From contig JADJDM010000012.1 in assembly GCA_016702705.1 (NCBI GenBank), forward strand, positions 1 to 64,000: a DNA stretch of 64,000 nucleotides, read 5' to 3'. The notes beneath the pieces are model-generated. The model was not told the origin of the DNA and did not search any database. It saw only the letters and a program-made list of their open reading frames with translations. The position numbers and the translations under genes are program-made. Numbering within the stretch: the stretch's first letter is position 1; each line of letters opens with the position of its first letter. This DNA comes from Bacteroidota bacterium (GTDB lineage Bacteria > Bacteroidota > Bacteroidia > B-17B0 > Aurantibacillaceae). This document shows, one piece after another, positions 17,718-27,093 of this stretch.

Positions 17718-18491
17718 ATGATTTCAAAATTAGCTTATGTTCACCCAGATGCAAAAATTGGAAACAATGTAACCATTGAACCTTTTGCTGCAATTTATGG
17801 AAATGTAGTAATTGGCGATAACACTTGGATTGGTCCAAATGCAATCGTTATGGATTACAGTCGTATTGGAAAAAACTGTCAAATATTTCCAGGTGCTGTT
17901 GTTGGTGCTGTTCCGCAAGATTTAAAATTTAAAGGTGAAGAAGCATTAGCTGAAATTGGCGACAATTGTATTATTAGAGAGTGTGTTACCATTAACAGAG
18001 GTACTGCTGATCGTATGACAACTAAAATTGGCAACAATTGTTTGTTGATGGCATATGTGCATATTGCACATGATTGTATTATTGGCAACAATGTTATTCT
18101 TGCTAACAGCGTTGGTTTATCAGGTCATATTACCATTGAAGACTTTGCAATTATTGAAGGCTTTGCTGCTGCTCAACAATTTGTAACTATTGGAGCTCAT
18201 ACTTTTGTTGGTGGATATGCACAAATTAGAAAAGGTATTCCTCCGTTTGTTCGTGCTGCTCGTGATCCACTTCAATTTATTGGTGTTAACACAGTTGGTT
18301 TAGCTCGCAGAGGTTTTACTAAAGAAGTAATTACCGAAATAGAAGATATTTACAGAATCATTTTTGTTCGCGGACATAATGTTACAAAAGCATTAGAAAT
18401 AGTTGAGCAAGAAATTCCTGACTCACCTCACCGCAAACAAATTCTTGATTTTATCCGTGCTCAAAAAGACGGAATCATTAGAGGAATATAA
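17718..18491 (+). CDS. lpxA: UDP-N-acetylglucosamine acyltransferase
   Basis: LpxA performs the first acylation of UDP-GlcNAc in lipid A synthesis. The 257-residue sequence shows continuous hexapeptide repeats, the catalytic-His segment AYVHIAHDCIIGNNVILAN, GFAAAQQFVTIGAHTFVGG, and the C-terminal NTVGLARRGFTKEVITEIEDIYRI. Length and motifs are standard. It is ten bases after lpxC-fabZ and 26 before the ABC ATPase. Confidence 0.95.
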   Translation: MISKLAYVHPDAKIGNNVTIEPFAAIYGNVVIGDNTWIGPNAIVMDYSRIGKNCQIFPGAVVGAVPQDLKFKGEEALAEIGDNCIIRECVTINRGTADRMTTKIGNNCLLMAYVHIAHDCIIGNNVILANSVGLSGHITIEDFAIIEGFAAAQQFVTIGAHTFVGGYAQIRKGIPPFVRAARDPLQFIGVNTVGLARRGFTKEVITEIEDIYRIIFVRGHNVTKALEIVEQEIPDSPHRKQILDFIRAQKDGIIRGI

Positions 18492-18517
18492 TCTCATTTA
18501 TTAAAGCGAACTCCAAC

Positions 18518-19117
18518 TTGGTTAACATAGAAATAGATAAGCTGGGCAAGCGATTTAACCGAGAATGGATTTTCAGAAATCTTAGTTATTCAATTCCTGC
18601 AGGAAATAAATTGGTTGTAACTGGGGCAAATGGTTCGGGTAAATCTACTTTTTTATTAATGCTTTCGGGTTATGTATTAGCAAGCGAAGGAAATATTGAA
18701 TGGAAAAATAGCGAAGGAAAAATCATTGACAAAAACGATTATTATCATCACATTTCTATTGCTTCACCTGCAATGGAATTAATAGAAGAATTTTCTCCGC
18801 TCGAATTAATAAAACATCAAGCTTCATTTAAAAAATACCAACGCAATTTATCACCAAACGAAATTATTGAAATTGCTTATTTAGAAAACAGTAAAGACAA
18901 AGCAATTAAAAATTTCTCTTCAGGAATGAAACAACGTTTAAAATTAAGTTTTGCCGTTTTAAGTGATTGCCCCGTTTTATTATTGGATGAACCCATCATT
19001 AATCTTGATTTACAAGGCATACAATGGTACAAACAATTAATTACGAAATACGCATCTCATAAAACAATTGTAGTTTGTAGTAATAAAGTAAAAGATGAAT
19101 ATGAGTTTTGCTCATAG
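18518..19117 (+). CDS. ABC transporter ATP-binding protein, stand-alone
   Basis: The 199-residue nucleotide-binding domain shows Walker A GANGSGKST, signature FSSGMKQRL, Walker B VLLLDEPIINLD, and an unusual C-terminal segment VVCSNKVKDEYEFC in place of the common switch His. The small size and GYVLASEGNIEW remind one of CcmA-type ATPases. No permease gene is adjacent. The only in-frame start is TTG at 18518. As the last gene of the lpx operon it may energise an envelope-lipid or export step, but that is inference from position only. Confidence 0.8.
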   Translation: MVNIEIDKLGKRFNREWIFRNLSYSIPAGNKLVVTGANGSGKSTFLLMLSGYVLASEGNIEWKNSEGKIIDKNDYYHHISIASPAMELIEEFSPLELIKHQASFKKYQRNLSPNEIIEIAYLENSKDKAIKNFSSGMKQRLKLSFAVLSDCPVLLLDEPIINLDLQGIQWYKQLITKYASHKTIVVCSNKVKDEYEFCS

Positions 19118-19129
19118 GGAAATTTCCAT

Positions 19130-19152
19130 AAATGATTTTAAATAAATCATTT
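19130..19152. terminator. hairpin between convergent operons
   Basis: AAATGATTT and AAATCATTT form a perfect 9-bp stem with a 5-base loop between the ABC ATPase gene and rnpA. One arm overlaps the rnpA stop codon. It could end transcription from both sides, although the T tracts are short. Confidence 0.5.
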
Positions 19153-19527
19153 TGAGATTACTTCGCCTATTTTTTTCAATCCTGTTTCCAAACTTTTTTG
19201 TATAGCTGTAAATTCTTCTTTCTCTTTACCAACGTACATGATAAGAACATCCATTTTGATTTCCTTTTTCACAAGTTCAGAATAAAAATTTGGCTTAGCA
19301 TGGCGATATGCTTCCCTAATTCTACGCTTCATTAGATTACGATCAACTGCGCGTTTGTACAAACGTTTTGGGACAGTAATTAACACACGTGCAGGATAAC
19401 TGCTTTCGAATTTATTTACTTTCCAAAAAATCTTCAGTGGGTAAAAAGTTTTTGAGCTACCCGATTTATAGAGTAGCTCAATATCTTTTTTGCTGCAAAG
19501 TTTTTCTGCTTTCCTAAACGTAAACAT
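19147..19527 (-). CDS. rnpA: ribonuclease P protein component
   Basis: This small basic protein of RNase P helps the RNA subunit process tRNA 5' ends. The 126 residues contain the signature RNLMKRRIREAYR (RNR motif) and VLITVPKRLYKRAVD. The start at 19527 gives the usual N-terminus FTFRKAEKLCSKKDIELLY. It follows hemD by four bases, an arrangement common in Bacteroidota. Confidence 0.92.
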   Translation of the reverse strand: MFTFRKAEKLCSKKDIELLYKSGSSKTFYPLKIFWKVNKFESSYPARVLITVPKRLYKRAVDRNLMKRRIREAYRHAKPNFYSELVKKEIKMDVLIMYVGKEKEEFTAIQKSLETGLKKIGEVISK

Positions 19528-19531
19528 GTGT

Positions 19532-20664
19532 TTAGCGTTTATTTACTTCCTTAATATAATTATCGATAGCGGTTGCCATCGAAGGAGTTTCTTTAGTTGG
19601 TGCAGCAATATCTAAACGCAAATTATGCTTTCTTAATTCCTCACAAGCTGCGTGGCCAAAAGCACCAATACGTATATCGCCTTGCTTAAAGTTAGGAAAA
19701 TTTTTAAATAATGACTTAATTCCCATTGGTGTAAAAAACACCAACACATCATAATCTAACTTCCCATTAAAATCCGATAAATCGGCACATACGGTACGAT
19801 AAAAAGTTGCTTTAGAATAATTCAACTTCATATCATCCATAAAATCCGCAATTTTCTCGCGGTGTACATCAGACACTGGCAATAAAAATTTTTCGTCTTT
19901 GTGCTTTTTAATTACATCAACTAAATCATTTATTGTTTGTTGTCCGTAAAATATTTTACGTTTACGATACTGAACATACTTTTGCAAGTAGTAAGCAATT
20001 GATTCAGATAAACAAAAGTACTTAGTGGTTTCAGGCACTGTGTAACGCATTTCATTGCACATTCTGAAATAATGATCGATAGCAACACGGCTAGTTAAAA
20101 TAACAGCATTGTGCTCCATTAAATTAATGCGCTGCGCACGAAAATCACGAGCAGGCACAGGATCTATTTGAATAAACTGACGAAAATTAATTTTTACGTT
20201 ATGTTTACGAGCTAGTTCTAAAAAAGGAGATTTTTCACTTTCAGGTTTAGGTTGAGAAATTAAAATGGTTCTAACTTTAACACGAGGACTATTTTTATCT
20301 GCTTCAACATAAATAGGACCTGGATTAACAAGTACTTTCTTAGAAACCTTTGGTGCTTTTTTTTCAGCTACAGGTTTTTCAACTGCAACAACAGGTTTAA
20401 GGGCCTTTTCTGACTTAACTTCCTTAATCGGCTTTTGAACTTGTTTGTTTGAGCTAACACAACAGCCTTTTTTACTGCTGGTTTAGCAATGGCCTTTTTA
20501 GCTGAAGCCTTTTTTACAACTGCCTTTTTTGCTACCGAAGTAGATTTTGCAATTGGTTTTTTTGTGGATGCTTTACTTGAAGGTGCTGCAGCCGCCTTTT
20601 TGGTGCTTTTATTTTTAGCAGTAGTTGTTTTACCTTTTACTGCCTTTTTTGCTTTTTGCGCCAT
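19532..20664 (-). CDS. hemD: uroporphyrinogen-III synthase with Lys/Ala-rich N-terminal region (one frameshift)
   Basis: HemD cyclises hydroxymethylbilane to uroporphyrinogen III for heme. The catalytic part begins at KVRTILISQPKPE and shows NAVILTSRVAIDHYF, KYFCLSESIAYYL, FFTPMGIKSLF, IGAFGHAACEELR and the closing APTKETPSMATAI. Upstream, the same reading frame (after adding one base near 20439-20450) extends about 90 residues of Lys/Ala/Thr-rich sequence (MAQKAKKAVKGKTTTAKN, STSVAKKAVVKKASAKKA) and a linker ending NPGPIYVEADKNSP. There is no ATG between this region and the catalytic domain, so the leader appears to be part of the protein. The product is about 377 residues, against roughly 250 usual. 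Such a histone-H1-like tail is unexpected on HemD. Confidence 0.82.
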
Positions 20665-20683
20665 TGATGAAACCTTTACTTGT

Positions 20684-21484
20684 TTAGCTGAAAACCAAAA
20701 TTCCGCTTATCAATATTTTAATTATAACGATTAACGGAATTATTTCCAAGCCGCAAAGGTACAAAAATAAATGGAAAATAGAAACGCCGTCGGAATTAAT
20801 TAAAATGAGCATCCCTCTCACTAGTCTAAGTACATAAAATGTAGCGCAAATCACTAGTCCAACCACAATAAAGGATACGTTCGATATTTGAGAATACTCC
20901 AAAAATATTAAAGCAGGGTAAACAAACAGGCCTGCTCCTTTAATTGAAAGGAAGCTGTAATAGGAATATTCATCCGCCAATAACTGGTTACGTGTAAGAG
21001 AACCCATGATTTTCAAAAAAACAAATTTTACAAAATAACTTAAAACCACTAGAAACAGTAGAATTAAATAGAAATAAAAGTCATTGAACGAGTAAGGATA
21101 AAGCTTATAATACTCGTTTATTTTAAAAAGTAAAAATGGAAAATTCACTAGAAATAAAAAAATCAAAATAAGTGAAGAGCCCTTGTTTAAACGATAATCC
21201 TCCCTGATTAGTTGCTTAGCCGCATTAAAGGAAAAGAAAGACCGAATGAGAATGAAAAATTTCTTGGGGCTCGTAACGCGAATTAATACAACCAAACTTA
21301 GACCCAACATGAGTAAAACTGCAATCCAATAATTATCGTTTTTATCCAACAAAATACCCGAATTGTTTTTAATCGGCAATTGATGTGATGTAAAAATATG
21401 GTTTATAGGAGTAAGATTTACTGCCTTCGCTGGCAAGGAATCTTTTATCGTATCTGTTTGCAAGGGTTTCATTGAGAAGTACAA
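20684..21484 (-). CDS. DUF4271 membrane protein
   Basis: The product is 266 residues. An N-terminal polar part is followed by a series of hydrophobic helices with the DUF4271-type features TSPKKFFILIRSFFSFNAAKQ and FLYLCGLEIIPLIVI near the C-terminus. The family is restricted to Bacteroidota and its function is unknown. It is regularly found next to hemD, as here (20 bases upstream). An alternative start at 21472 (MKPLQTDT) is equally possible. Confidence 0.8.
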   Translation of the reverse strand: MYFSMKPLQTDTIKDSLPAKAVNLTPINHIFTSHQLPIKNNSGILLDKNDNYWIAVLLMLGLSLVVLIRVTSPKKFFILIRSFFSFNAAKQLIREDYRLNKGSSLILIFLFLVNFPFLLFKINEYYKLYPYSFNDFYFYLILLFLVVLSYFVKFVFLKIMGSLTRNQLLADEYSYYSFLSIKGAGLFVYPALIFLEYSQISNVSFIVVGLVICATFYVLRLVRGMLILINSDGVSIFHLFLYLCGLEIIPLIVIIKILISGILVFS

Positions 21485-21591
21485 ATATATTAGTAATTTA
21501 TGCTTTAAGAATAAATATTCTGAATAGTTTTTAACGAGTACTATTCATTGAAAAAGCAAATTTGAACAAGTAAGAATTTTTAAATATTTGC

Positions 21592-21622
21592 TTGTACATA
21601 TTAAGCTAATGCTGCACTTTTG
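21592..21622 (+). promoter_or_regulatory. promoter of the T9SS cargo gene (TTG-N20-CACTTTTG)
   Basis: TTG at 21592-21594 and CACTTTTG at 21615-21622 (seven of eight positions of TAnnTTTG) are separated by 20 bases. They lie 35 bases before the ATG. Confidence 0.45.
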
Positions 21623-21657
21623 TATCAAGAAATTAAAACAATTAAAAACAAAACAAT

Positions 21658-22902
21658 ATGAAAACAATTTTACACAACATGAAAAGCAAAATTGCAGCTA
21701 CGGCTTTAGCAATTTTAGGCTTTGGAGCTATTAATGCTCAAACCTGCGGAGTAAGTGGGGTACCTAGTTATAATGGGAATGGAGTAATGAACATGATGGT
21801 TCAAGCTTCCTTTCCGGTAGGTTGGACATCTTATGTTACAGTAGATTTTGGCGACGGTGGCAGTTTTACTGGAAATACTGGTGCTCAATCTTACACAACA
21901 ACTCATACATATACGCAAAATGGAACGTATGGTGTTATGACTAACATTTATGCTTATGACCCAAATGACTCAATGCAATATTGCAATCTATATGATTTAG
22001 ATACTTTAGTAATAAATGACTTAACTCCATCAGGTGGTGGTTCTTGCAATATGCAGGTAACAGTTTCTGCTTACGGAACTAGCGACAGTACCGCACTTAT
22101 TTTTACTACAGCTTCAAATCCTTTTACCTATAGTTATATAACAATTGACGGACAATTTTTCCCAAATGTTGATAGCATGGACTACACTTTTACTCAAGCT
22201 GGCGCGCACGATATTTGTTATTATGCTGATTACTCAGATAGTACAACTTATTGTTATGATTCAACTTGTATTATCTATACATCTGTTGGTCCTAATGGAG
22301 GTGGTGGCCCAAGCCAATGCCAAGCTGCATTCTATATTTGGCAAGATTCGACCAACATTCTTGGTGATGGTTGGTTAGGATTAAATTTATCTTCAGGCGC
22401 AGCTGCATTATCTTATTCTTGGGACTTTGGAGATGGAAACACTTCAACTCAAGCTTACCCAATACACACCTACAACACGCCAGGCAATTACGTAATTTGC
22501 TTAACAATTGCTGACGCAAACGGTTGTACAAGTTCAACTTGTGATTCTTCTGCTGCTTTTAGAATGATTCAAAGTCAACTTTCTACAAATGCAGTTATTG
22601 GTTCATTAACAGTTAGTGCACCAACTGGAATTACAGAACATAAATCAGTTATCTTATCTTCAAGCGTTGCTCCAAACCCAATGGCTGATTTAACAAATGT
22701 AAATTTTGAATCAGAAAAAACTATGAAAGGTAAAATTGAAATTGTGAATGTATTAGGTGAAGTTTCTTTCTCTCAAGAAATCAATATTTCAAACGGGGCA
22801 AATTCTGCAAGTATTAATACAGAAAACGTAACTAGCGGAATTTATTTCTTACGTATTGTTTCTGATAACAAAACCCTATCTACAATTAAAGTAGTTAAAT
22901 AA
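21658..22902 (+). CDS. PKD-domain protein with type IX secretion sorting domain
   Basis: The 414-residue exported protein has a signal peptide (to about residue 27, AINAQ), then a PKD-like segment YVTVDFGDGGSFTG. A Ser/Thr/Gly-rich middle follows, then a clear PKD domain (YSWDFGDGNTSTQAYPIHTY, GNYVICLTIAD). The C-terminal T9SS sorting domain begins VAPNPMADLTNVNFESE, continues IEIVNVLGEV and ends GIYFLRIVSDNKTLSTIKVVK. It would cross the outer membrane by the Por system and be released or surface-attached. No enzyme domain is seen, so an adhesin or matrix role is inferred. It is Cys-rich for its type. Confidence 0.88.
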   Translation: MKTILHNMKSKIAATALAILGFGAINAQTCGVSGVPSYNGNGVMNMMVQASFPVGWTSYVTVDFGDGGSFTGNTGAQSYTTTHTYTQNGTYGVMTNIYAYDPNDSMQYCNLYDLDTLVINDLTPSGGGSCNMQVTVSAYGTSDSTALIFTTASNPFTYSYITIDGQFFPNVDSMDYTFTQAGAHDICYYADYSDSTTYCYDSTCIIYTSVGPNGGGGPSQCQAAFYIWQDSTNILGDGWLGLNLSSGAAALSYSWDFGDGNTSTQAYPIHTYNTPGNYVICLTIADANGCTSSTCDSSAAFRMIQSQLSTNAVIGSLTVSAPTGITEHKSVILSSSVAPNPMADLTNVNFESEKTMKGKIEIVNVLGEVSFSQEINISNGANSASINTENVTSGIYFLRIVSDNKTLSTIKVVK

Positions 22903-22921
22903 GAAACAAATAATTTTGATT

Positions 22922-22968
22922 AAAAAACTGCTTGTTCCTGAGGCACTCGAGGGCACAACCACTTTTTT
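22922..22968. terminator. bidirectional terminator
   Basis: Six A (22922-22927), an interrupted stem (TTGTTCC / GGGCACAA around a 10-base loop) and six T (22963-22968) lie between the convergent T9SS cargo and cysteine desulfurase genes. Each strand sees a hairpin followed by a T tract. Confidence 0.6.
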
Positions 22969-24104
22969 ATGCAGTAACTTTTACAGCAAACAACTCGGTA
23001 AGTTTATTCACCACAAAATCAACTTCTTCTTTTGTATTGTATTTACAAAAAAAAACGAACAGAGGCTCTATCCATATCAGCGCCAATGCCACGTAATACA
23101 TGCGAACCTTGGTTACTACCTGATGAACAAGCACTACCACCTGAAGCAGCAATACCATTAATATCTAAATTAAACAACAACATTTCTGCATTATCTGATT
23201 TAGGGAAACGACAATTTAAAACAGTGTATAAACTATGCGCATCTTCTTCTCCATTAATTTCCGTACCTGGAATATTTTTTTGAATTTGCTCGCGCATGTA
23301 TGTTTTTAAATGCTGGATGTGATCCTGATGCTGTTTCATTTCAGCATAACAAATATCCAATGCTTTTGCTAAACCAACAATACCCGAAACATTTTCTGTT
23401 CCACCACGCATGTTACGCTCTTGTGCGCCGCCATGAATAAATGGATTAATTTTTACTGCATGATTAATATATAAAAATCCAACTCCTTTTGGTCCGTGAA
23501 ATTTATGAGCTGCGCAAGTAACTAAATGAACTTTCATTTCAGGTAAATTCATTGCATAATGACCCATTGTTTGCACGGTATCACTATGAAAAATAGCATT
23601 GTACTTTTCGCAAAGAGAACCCACTTTTTCAATTGGAAGCAAAGTTCCAATTTCATTGTTTGCGTGCATCAAGGAAACAAAACTACGCTCGTTGTTTTTT
23701 AGTAGTTCTTCTAAATGTGCTAAATCTACATTTCCCTTTGCATCAATATTTACCCAGCTTAATTTTATCTTGCCTTCTTTCTCTAATACTTGTAAAGTAT
23801 GTTCAACCGCATGATGCTCTATTTTAGAACTAATAGCATGTTTGATGTTGTGAGTAGCAATGGTTTGAACAATTGCCATGTTATCAGCTTCTGTTCCACC
23901 ACTTGTAAAAAATATTTCGGCAGGAGTTACGCCTAAAAGTTTTGCAACTGTTTTTCTAGAAGTTTCAATTGCTGAACGCGTTCTTCTTCCAAATGCATGA
24001 ATAGAAGAAGGATTTCCAAATTCTTCTTTTAAATAAGGAAGCATTGCTTCAAATACTTCATTATCTAATTTTGTTGTTGCGGCGTTATCTAAATATACTT
24101 TCAT
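22967..24104 (-). CDS. cysteine desulfurase, IscS/NifS type (frameshift near C-terminus)
   Basis: This PLP enzyme mobilises sulfur from cysteine for Fe-S clusters and tRNA thiolation. Clear features are VYLDNAATTKLD, SGGTEADNMAI, MHANNEIGTLLPIE, HSDTVQTMGHY, the PLP lysine in AAHKFHGPKGVGFLY, and the catalytic cysteine loop ASGGSACSSGSNQGSHVLRG. The frame ends early at a run of nine A on the plus strand (23047-23055). One T fewer on the coding strand gives CKYNTKEEVDFVVNKL and a natural end at 22967, about 379 residues. All active-site residues precede the break. This is the complete one of two cysteine desulfurase genes in the window. Confidence 0.88.
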
Positions 24105-24183
24105 CTGCTTTATACTATTTTACAAATTTCTTTAATTCAATCGTTATACAAAAATCTAAACATTCCAATCATTAGCAATTGGA

Positions 24184-26682
24184 TTAAAATGCCATTTGAA
24201 ATCCTGCTCTAATGCCAAATGGTGATTTCACTTGCTCTTTATAAGTTAATCTCCAAAACGCATCTACTCTAAAAAACTTAAAAATATTTTCTATACCAAC
24301 ACTTGCTTCTTGATATGGGATTTTCGGATTAAACGAATGTAATGTAGTTGGGAAAATTAATTCTCTTTTGTTTTTATCAGTTACACTTCCAAACAATACT
24401 TTATACGTAACTACTTCTCTCCATTTTAAACGTTTTAACAAAGGAATCTTATTTAAAAATAAACCTTCGAAATGATGGAACATCCAAAACGATGCGTATT
24501 GGTCGCTTGCAAACTCATAATAATTCATCATGTTATAAGACATGTAATCATAAATATATGTTTGATTTCCACCATGCAATTCCATTAAAGGATATGGCAC
24601 ATTACCCCAAATTTTTCCTCCTTCAATTGAGAAATCGGTATATCCCAACAATTGTCCAAAACGGATACGATCGTTAATATTTAAAACTACTTTGTGATAA
24701 TCATATTGCCCCTCGTAAACTTGTTTCAATGATTTTATATAAGTAAGTTGTAAAATAGGATATTTTGTTCCTAAGCTTGTGCGTGTAAAATCACCGTTAA
24801 TGTATTTCTCATCAAATGCAAAACGAGTTGTAAATCTTATTTCACTTGTTCTTATAAAAGATTTTTGAACAGTGTCACCTTTCCCCTTTTCAAAATCATA
24901 ACTAAAACCACCAACAGGAGAAAGCTTGCGGTTTACGAAAGTAATTTTGTTCGAAAAACCTTGAAACCACTCGTGATCATACCATAGTTGTGTTTGCTCA
25001 ACACGTGTTAAACTGTTTAAAGGTGTTCTTCTAAAAAAAGATGCAAAGAAATTATCTTGCGAAAATCCATTTTGACTTTGCCCTAAAATCTCCAAATCAC
25101 TTTTATAATTTACACCAACTAATTGTCGGTACGGTTTTTTCGACAAGAAAGTTTTAAAGCCTGCCGAGTATTTCCATTCTTCATCTCGCGTTCCATAGGC
25201 TGTGTAACCACTTATCTCGTACCATCTGCTAAACTTACTCGATGTTCGTCCTCCAAAACGAAAACGTGGGCCTTCTAATTGATTATACGACATCAAATTA
25301 AAATATGGCCCTATTTCAAAATTTCCAATGGTCTTATATCCTGCAACCAGCACGCTTATCACACTTACCCAACTTCGATAAATAGGCAAGGTTTGAATGG
25401 TGTCAATCATTTTATAAATCTTTTGCTCATTAGCGGTGAGTGAATCATGCCGGGCGGTATTCCAAAATTCCTCTGTTTTTTTTGTGGCATCCGCTTCAAC
25501 AACAATATTATCGCCGAACTTGAAAAAATCATTTTCCTTTGGTTTATTTACTACAATATTTTTATACGAGGTAGTTTTTCTTCCATAAATACCAACTCCT
25601 TCTTTTTTACTTATTCCAATATCAGGTTGAAAATCGATTACCAATCTATCCTTTGAAAGCATCCACACACTATCTTCCAAACTAAATTCCTGAATAATAT
25701 TTGCAGCAGTAATAAAGTTAATGTTTGCATCATTCGGAATACTCATCTCCAAACGCTTAACGCCAAAGGTTGAATCAGCAATCCACAAATTACCGCTAAA
25801 TAATAATTCTTGTTTTCTGCGTGGCTTAAAACGAATATGGTAGCACCATTTACCGTCGATGTACAAACTATCTTCTAAATAAAACTTGTAATTAAAAATG
25901 GCATTGTCGCAAACTGGCGATTTAAAGTTTTTACCGAACACCAAAATGTCGTTATCATACACATTTACATTTTGGTACATATCACCCATTACCTGCGACA
26001 CACTTTGGTTTTCGAAGCCTGTGATTTTACTAGCTTTAATTATTTCTTTCTTTTGCTTAGGGTCATCTCTATAATAAAACTCAGAAAGAGTTTCAATCAT
26101 AAACAATGGGAGAAATGCCTTTTCGGAAGAATTGCTGCTATCCACATTATCAAAAATAAATTTCACTGGTTTAAAAGCACGTTTATCTTTTAAGTTTTTA
26201 GGAATATTATTTAAATCGAATTCTAATTTATTATAGGCTTCGTATTGATAACCTGAAAGTTTACGTTTGTTATTTATTTCCTTGTGAGCAATAACCGCTT
26301 TAATGTATTTATGTGCAGGATTTTCGCCTGGATTAATTACCACTTCATTTAAAGAAACACCCTCTTCAAATAATTCCAATGGCACATTTACATTTTGCGA
26401 AATACCTTTTTTAATTGCAACAGAAAAACGCTTGTAGCCAACATAAGAAGCTACAATTGAATCGCCTTTTTGTGCCGTTTTAATTGAATAATTTCCATCA
26501 AAATCTGAAGTTGCCCCAGAAGTAGTGCCTTTTAAAATAATATTTACAAACGGGAGCGGTTCTTTGGTTTTAACATCAAAAACTTTTCCGCTAATAACGA
26601 TTTGCGCAAAAGCGGGGCAAACAATTATTACCAACAAAACGGTAAAAATATTTCGTTTAAAAATGCTCATTTTAGAAGGCAT
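24184..26682 (-). CDS. DUF5686 outer-membrane protein with carboxypeptidase-like regulatory domain
   Basis: The product is 832 residues with a signal peptide (ending PAFAQ). Next comes a CarboxypepD_reg-like beta-sandwich (ISGKVFDVKTKEPLPFVNII, GTTSGATSDFDGNYSI). A long region of the DUF5686 type follows (EDSLYIDGKWCYHIRFKPRR, ELLFSGNLWIADSTFGVKRL). The C-terminus is rich in amphipathic strands and ends in Phe (FGIRAGFQMAF), as outer-membrane beta-barrels do. The first ATG in frame may be MSIFKRN at 26670. The function is unknown; these proteins are Bacteroidota-specific and thought to sit in the outer membrane. Confidence 0.85.
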   Translation of the reverse strand: MPSKMSIFKRNIFTVLLVIIVCPAFAQIVISGKVFDVKTKEPLPFVNIILKGTTSGATSDFDGNYSIKTAQKGDSIVASYVGYKRFSVAIKKGISQNVNVPLELFEEGVSLNEVVINPGENPAHKYIKAVIAHKEINNKRKLSGYQYEAYNKLEFDLNNIPKNLKDKRAFKPVKFIFDNVDSSNSSEKAFLPLFMIETLSEFYYRDDPKQKKEIIKASKITGFENQSVSQVMGDMYQNVNVYDNDILVFGKNFKSPVCDNAIFNYKFYLEDSLYIDGKWCYHIRFKPRRKQELLFSGNLWIADSTFGVKRLEMSIPNDANINFITAANIIQEFSLEDSVWMLSKDRLVIDFQPDIGISKKEGVGIYGRKTTSYKNIVVNKPKENDFFKFGDNIVVEADATKKTEEFWNTARHDSLTANEQKIYKMIDTIQTLPIYRSWVSVISVLVAGYKTIGNFEIGPYFNLMSYNQLEGPRFRFGGRTSSKFSRWYEISGYTAYGTRDEEWKYSAGFKTFLSKKPYRQLVGVNYKSDLEILGQSQNGFSQDNFFASFFRRTPLNSLTRVEQTQLWYDHEWFQGFSNKITFVNRKLSPVGGFSYDFEKGKGDTVQKSFIRTSEIRFTTRFAFDEKYINGDFTRTSLGTKYPILQLTYIKSLKQVYEGQYDYHKVVLNINDRIRFGQLLGYTDFSIEGGKIWGNVPYPLMELHGGNQTYIYDYMSYNMMNYYEFASDQYASFWMFHHFEGLFLNKIPLLKRLKWREVVTYKVLFGSVTDKNKRELIFPTTLHSFNPKIPYQEASVGIENIFKFFRVDAFWRLTYKEQVKSPFGIRAGFQMAF

Positions 26683-26709
26683 GAAGATAAGAAATTTTAG
26701 CTTATGCCA

Positions 26710-27054
26710 TTAGCCTTGCAAAAGTGCTTCCCAATACTCAGCTCCGCGGCGCGTATGAGGAATGACAATTGTTCCGCCAACAATATTTGCCACTGCAAAA
26801 ATCTCGTAAACTTCTTCGGTTGTTAGGCCTTGCTCATGGCATTTTCCTAGGTGATATTTGATACAATCATCGCAACGTAATACCATACTTGCTACTAATC
26901 CCAACATTTCCTTGGTTTTAACATCTAAAGCGCCTGCTGCGTAAGTATTGGTATCTAAATTAAAAAGTCGTTTTATTACTAGGTTATCCTTGCCTAAAAT
27001 TACATCATTCATTTTAGCACGATAATCGTTGAATTCCTTTATTGAATCGCTCAT
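26710..27054 (-). CDS. carboxymuconolactone decarboxylase / AhpD-like protein
   Basis: The 114-residue all-helical protein has the AhpD-type Cys motif region VASMVLRCDDCIKYHLGKCHEQG: a CxxC followed by a His. It would be a thiol-dependent peroxidase-linked or alkylhydroperoxidase-like protein. The substrate is unknown. It lies 40 bases after tatC on the same strand. Confidence 0.85.
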   Translation of the reverse strand: MSDSIKEFNDYRAKMNDVILGKDNLVIKRLFNLDTNTYAAGALDVKTKEMLGLVASMVLRCDDCIKYHLGKCHEQGLTTEEVYEIFAVANIVGGTIVIPHTRRGAEYWEALLQG

Positions 27055-27093
27055 AAAAATTAAATTTATTCGCTAAAATAGGGTAAATAAGGC

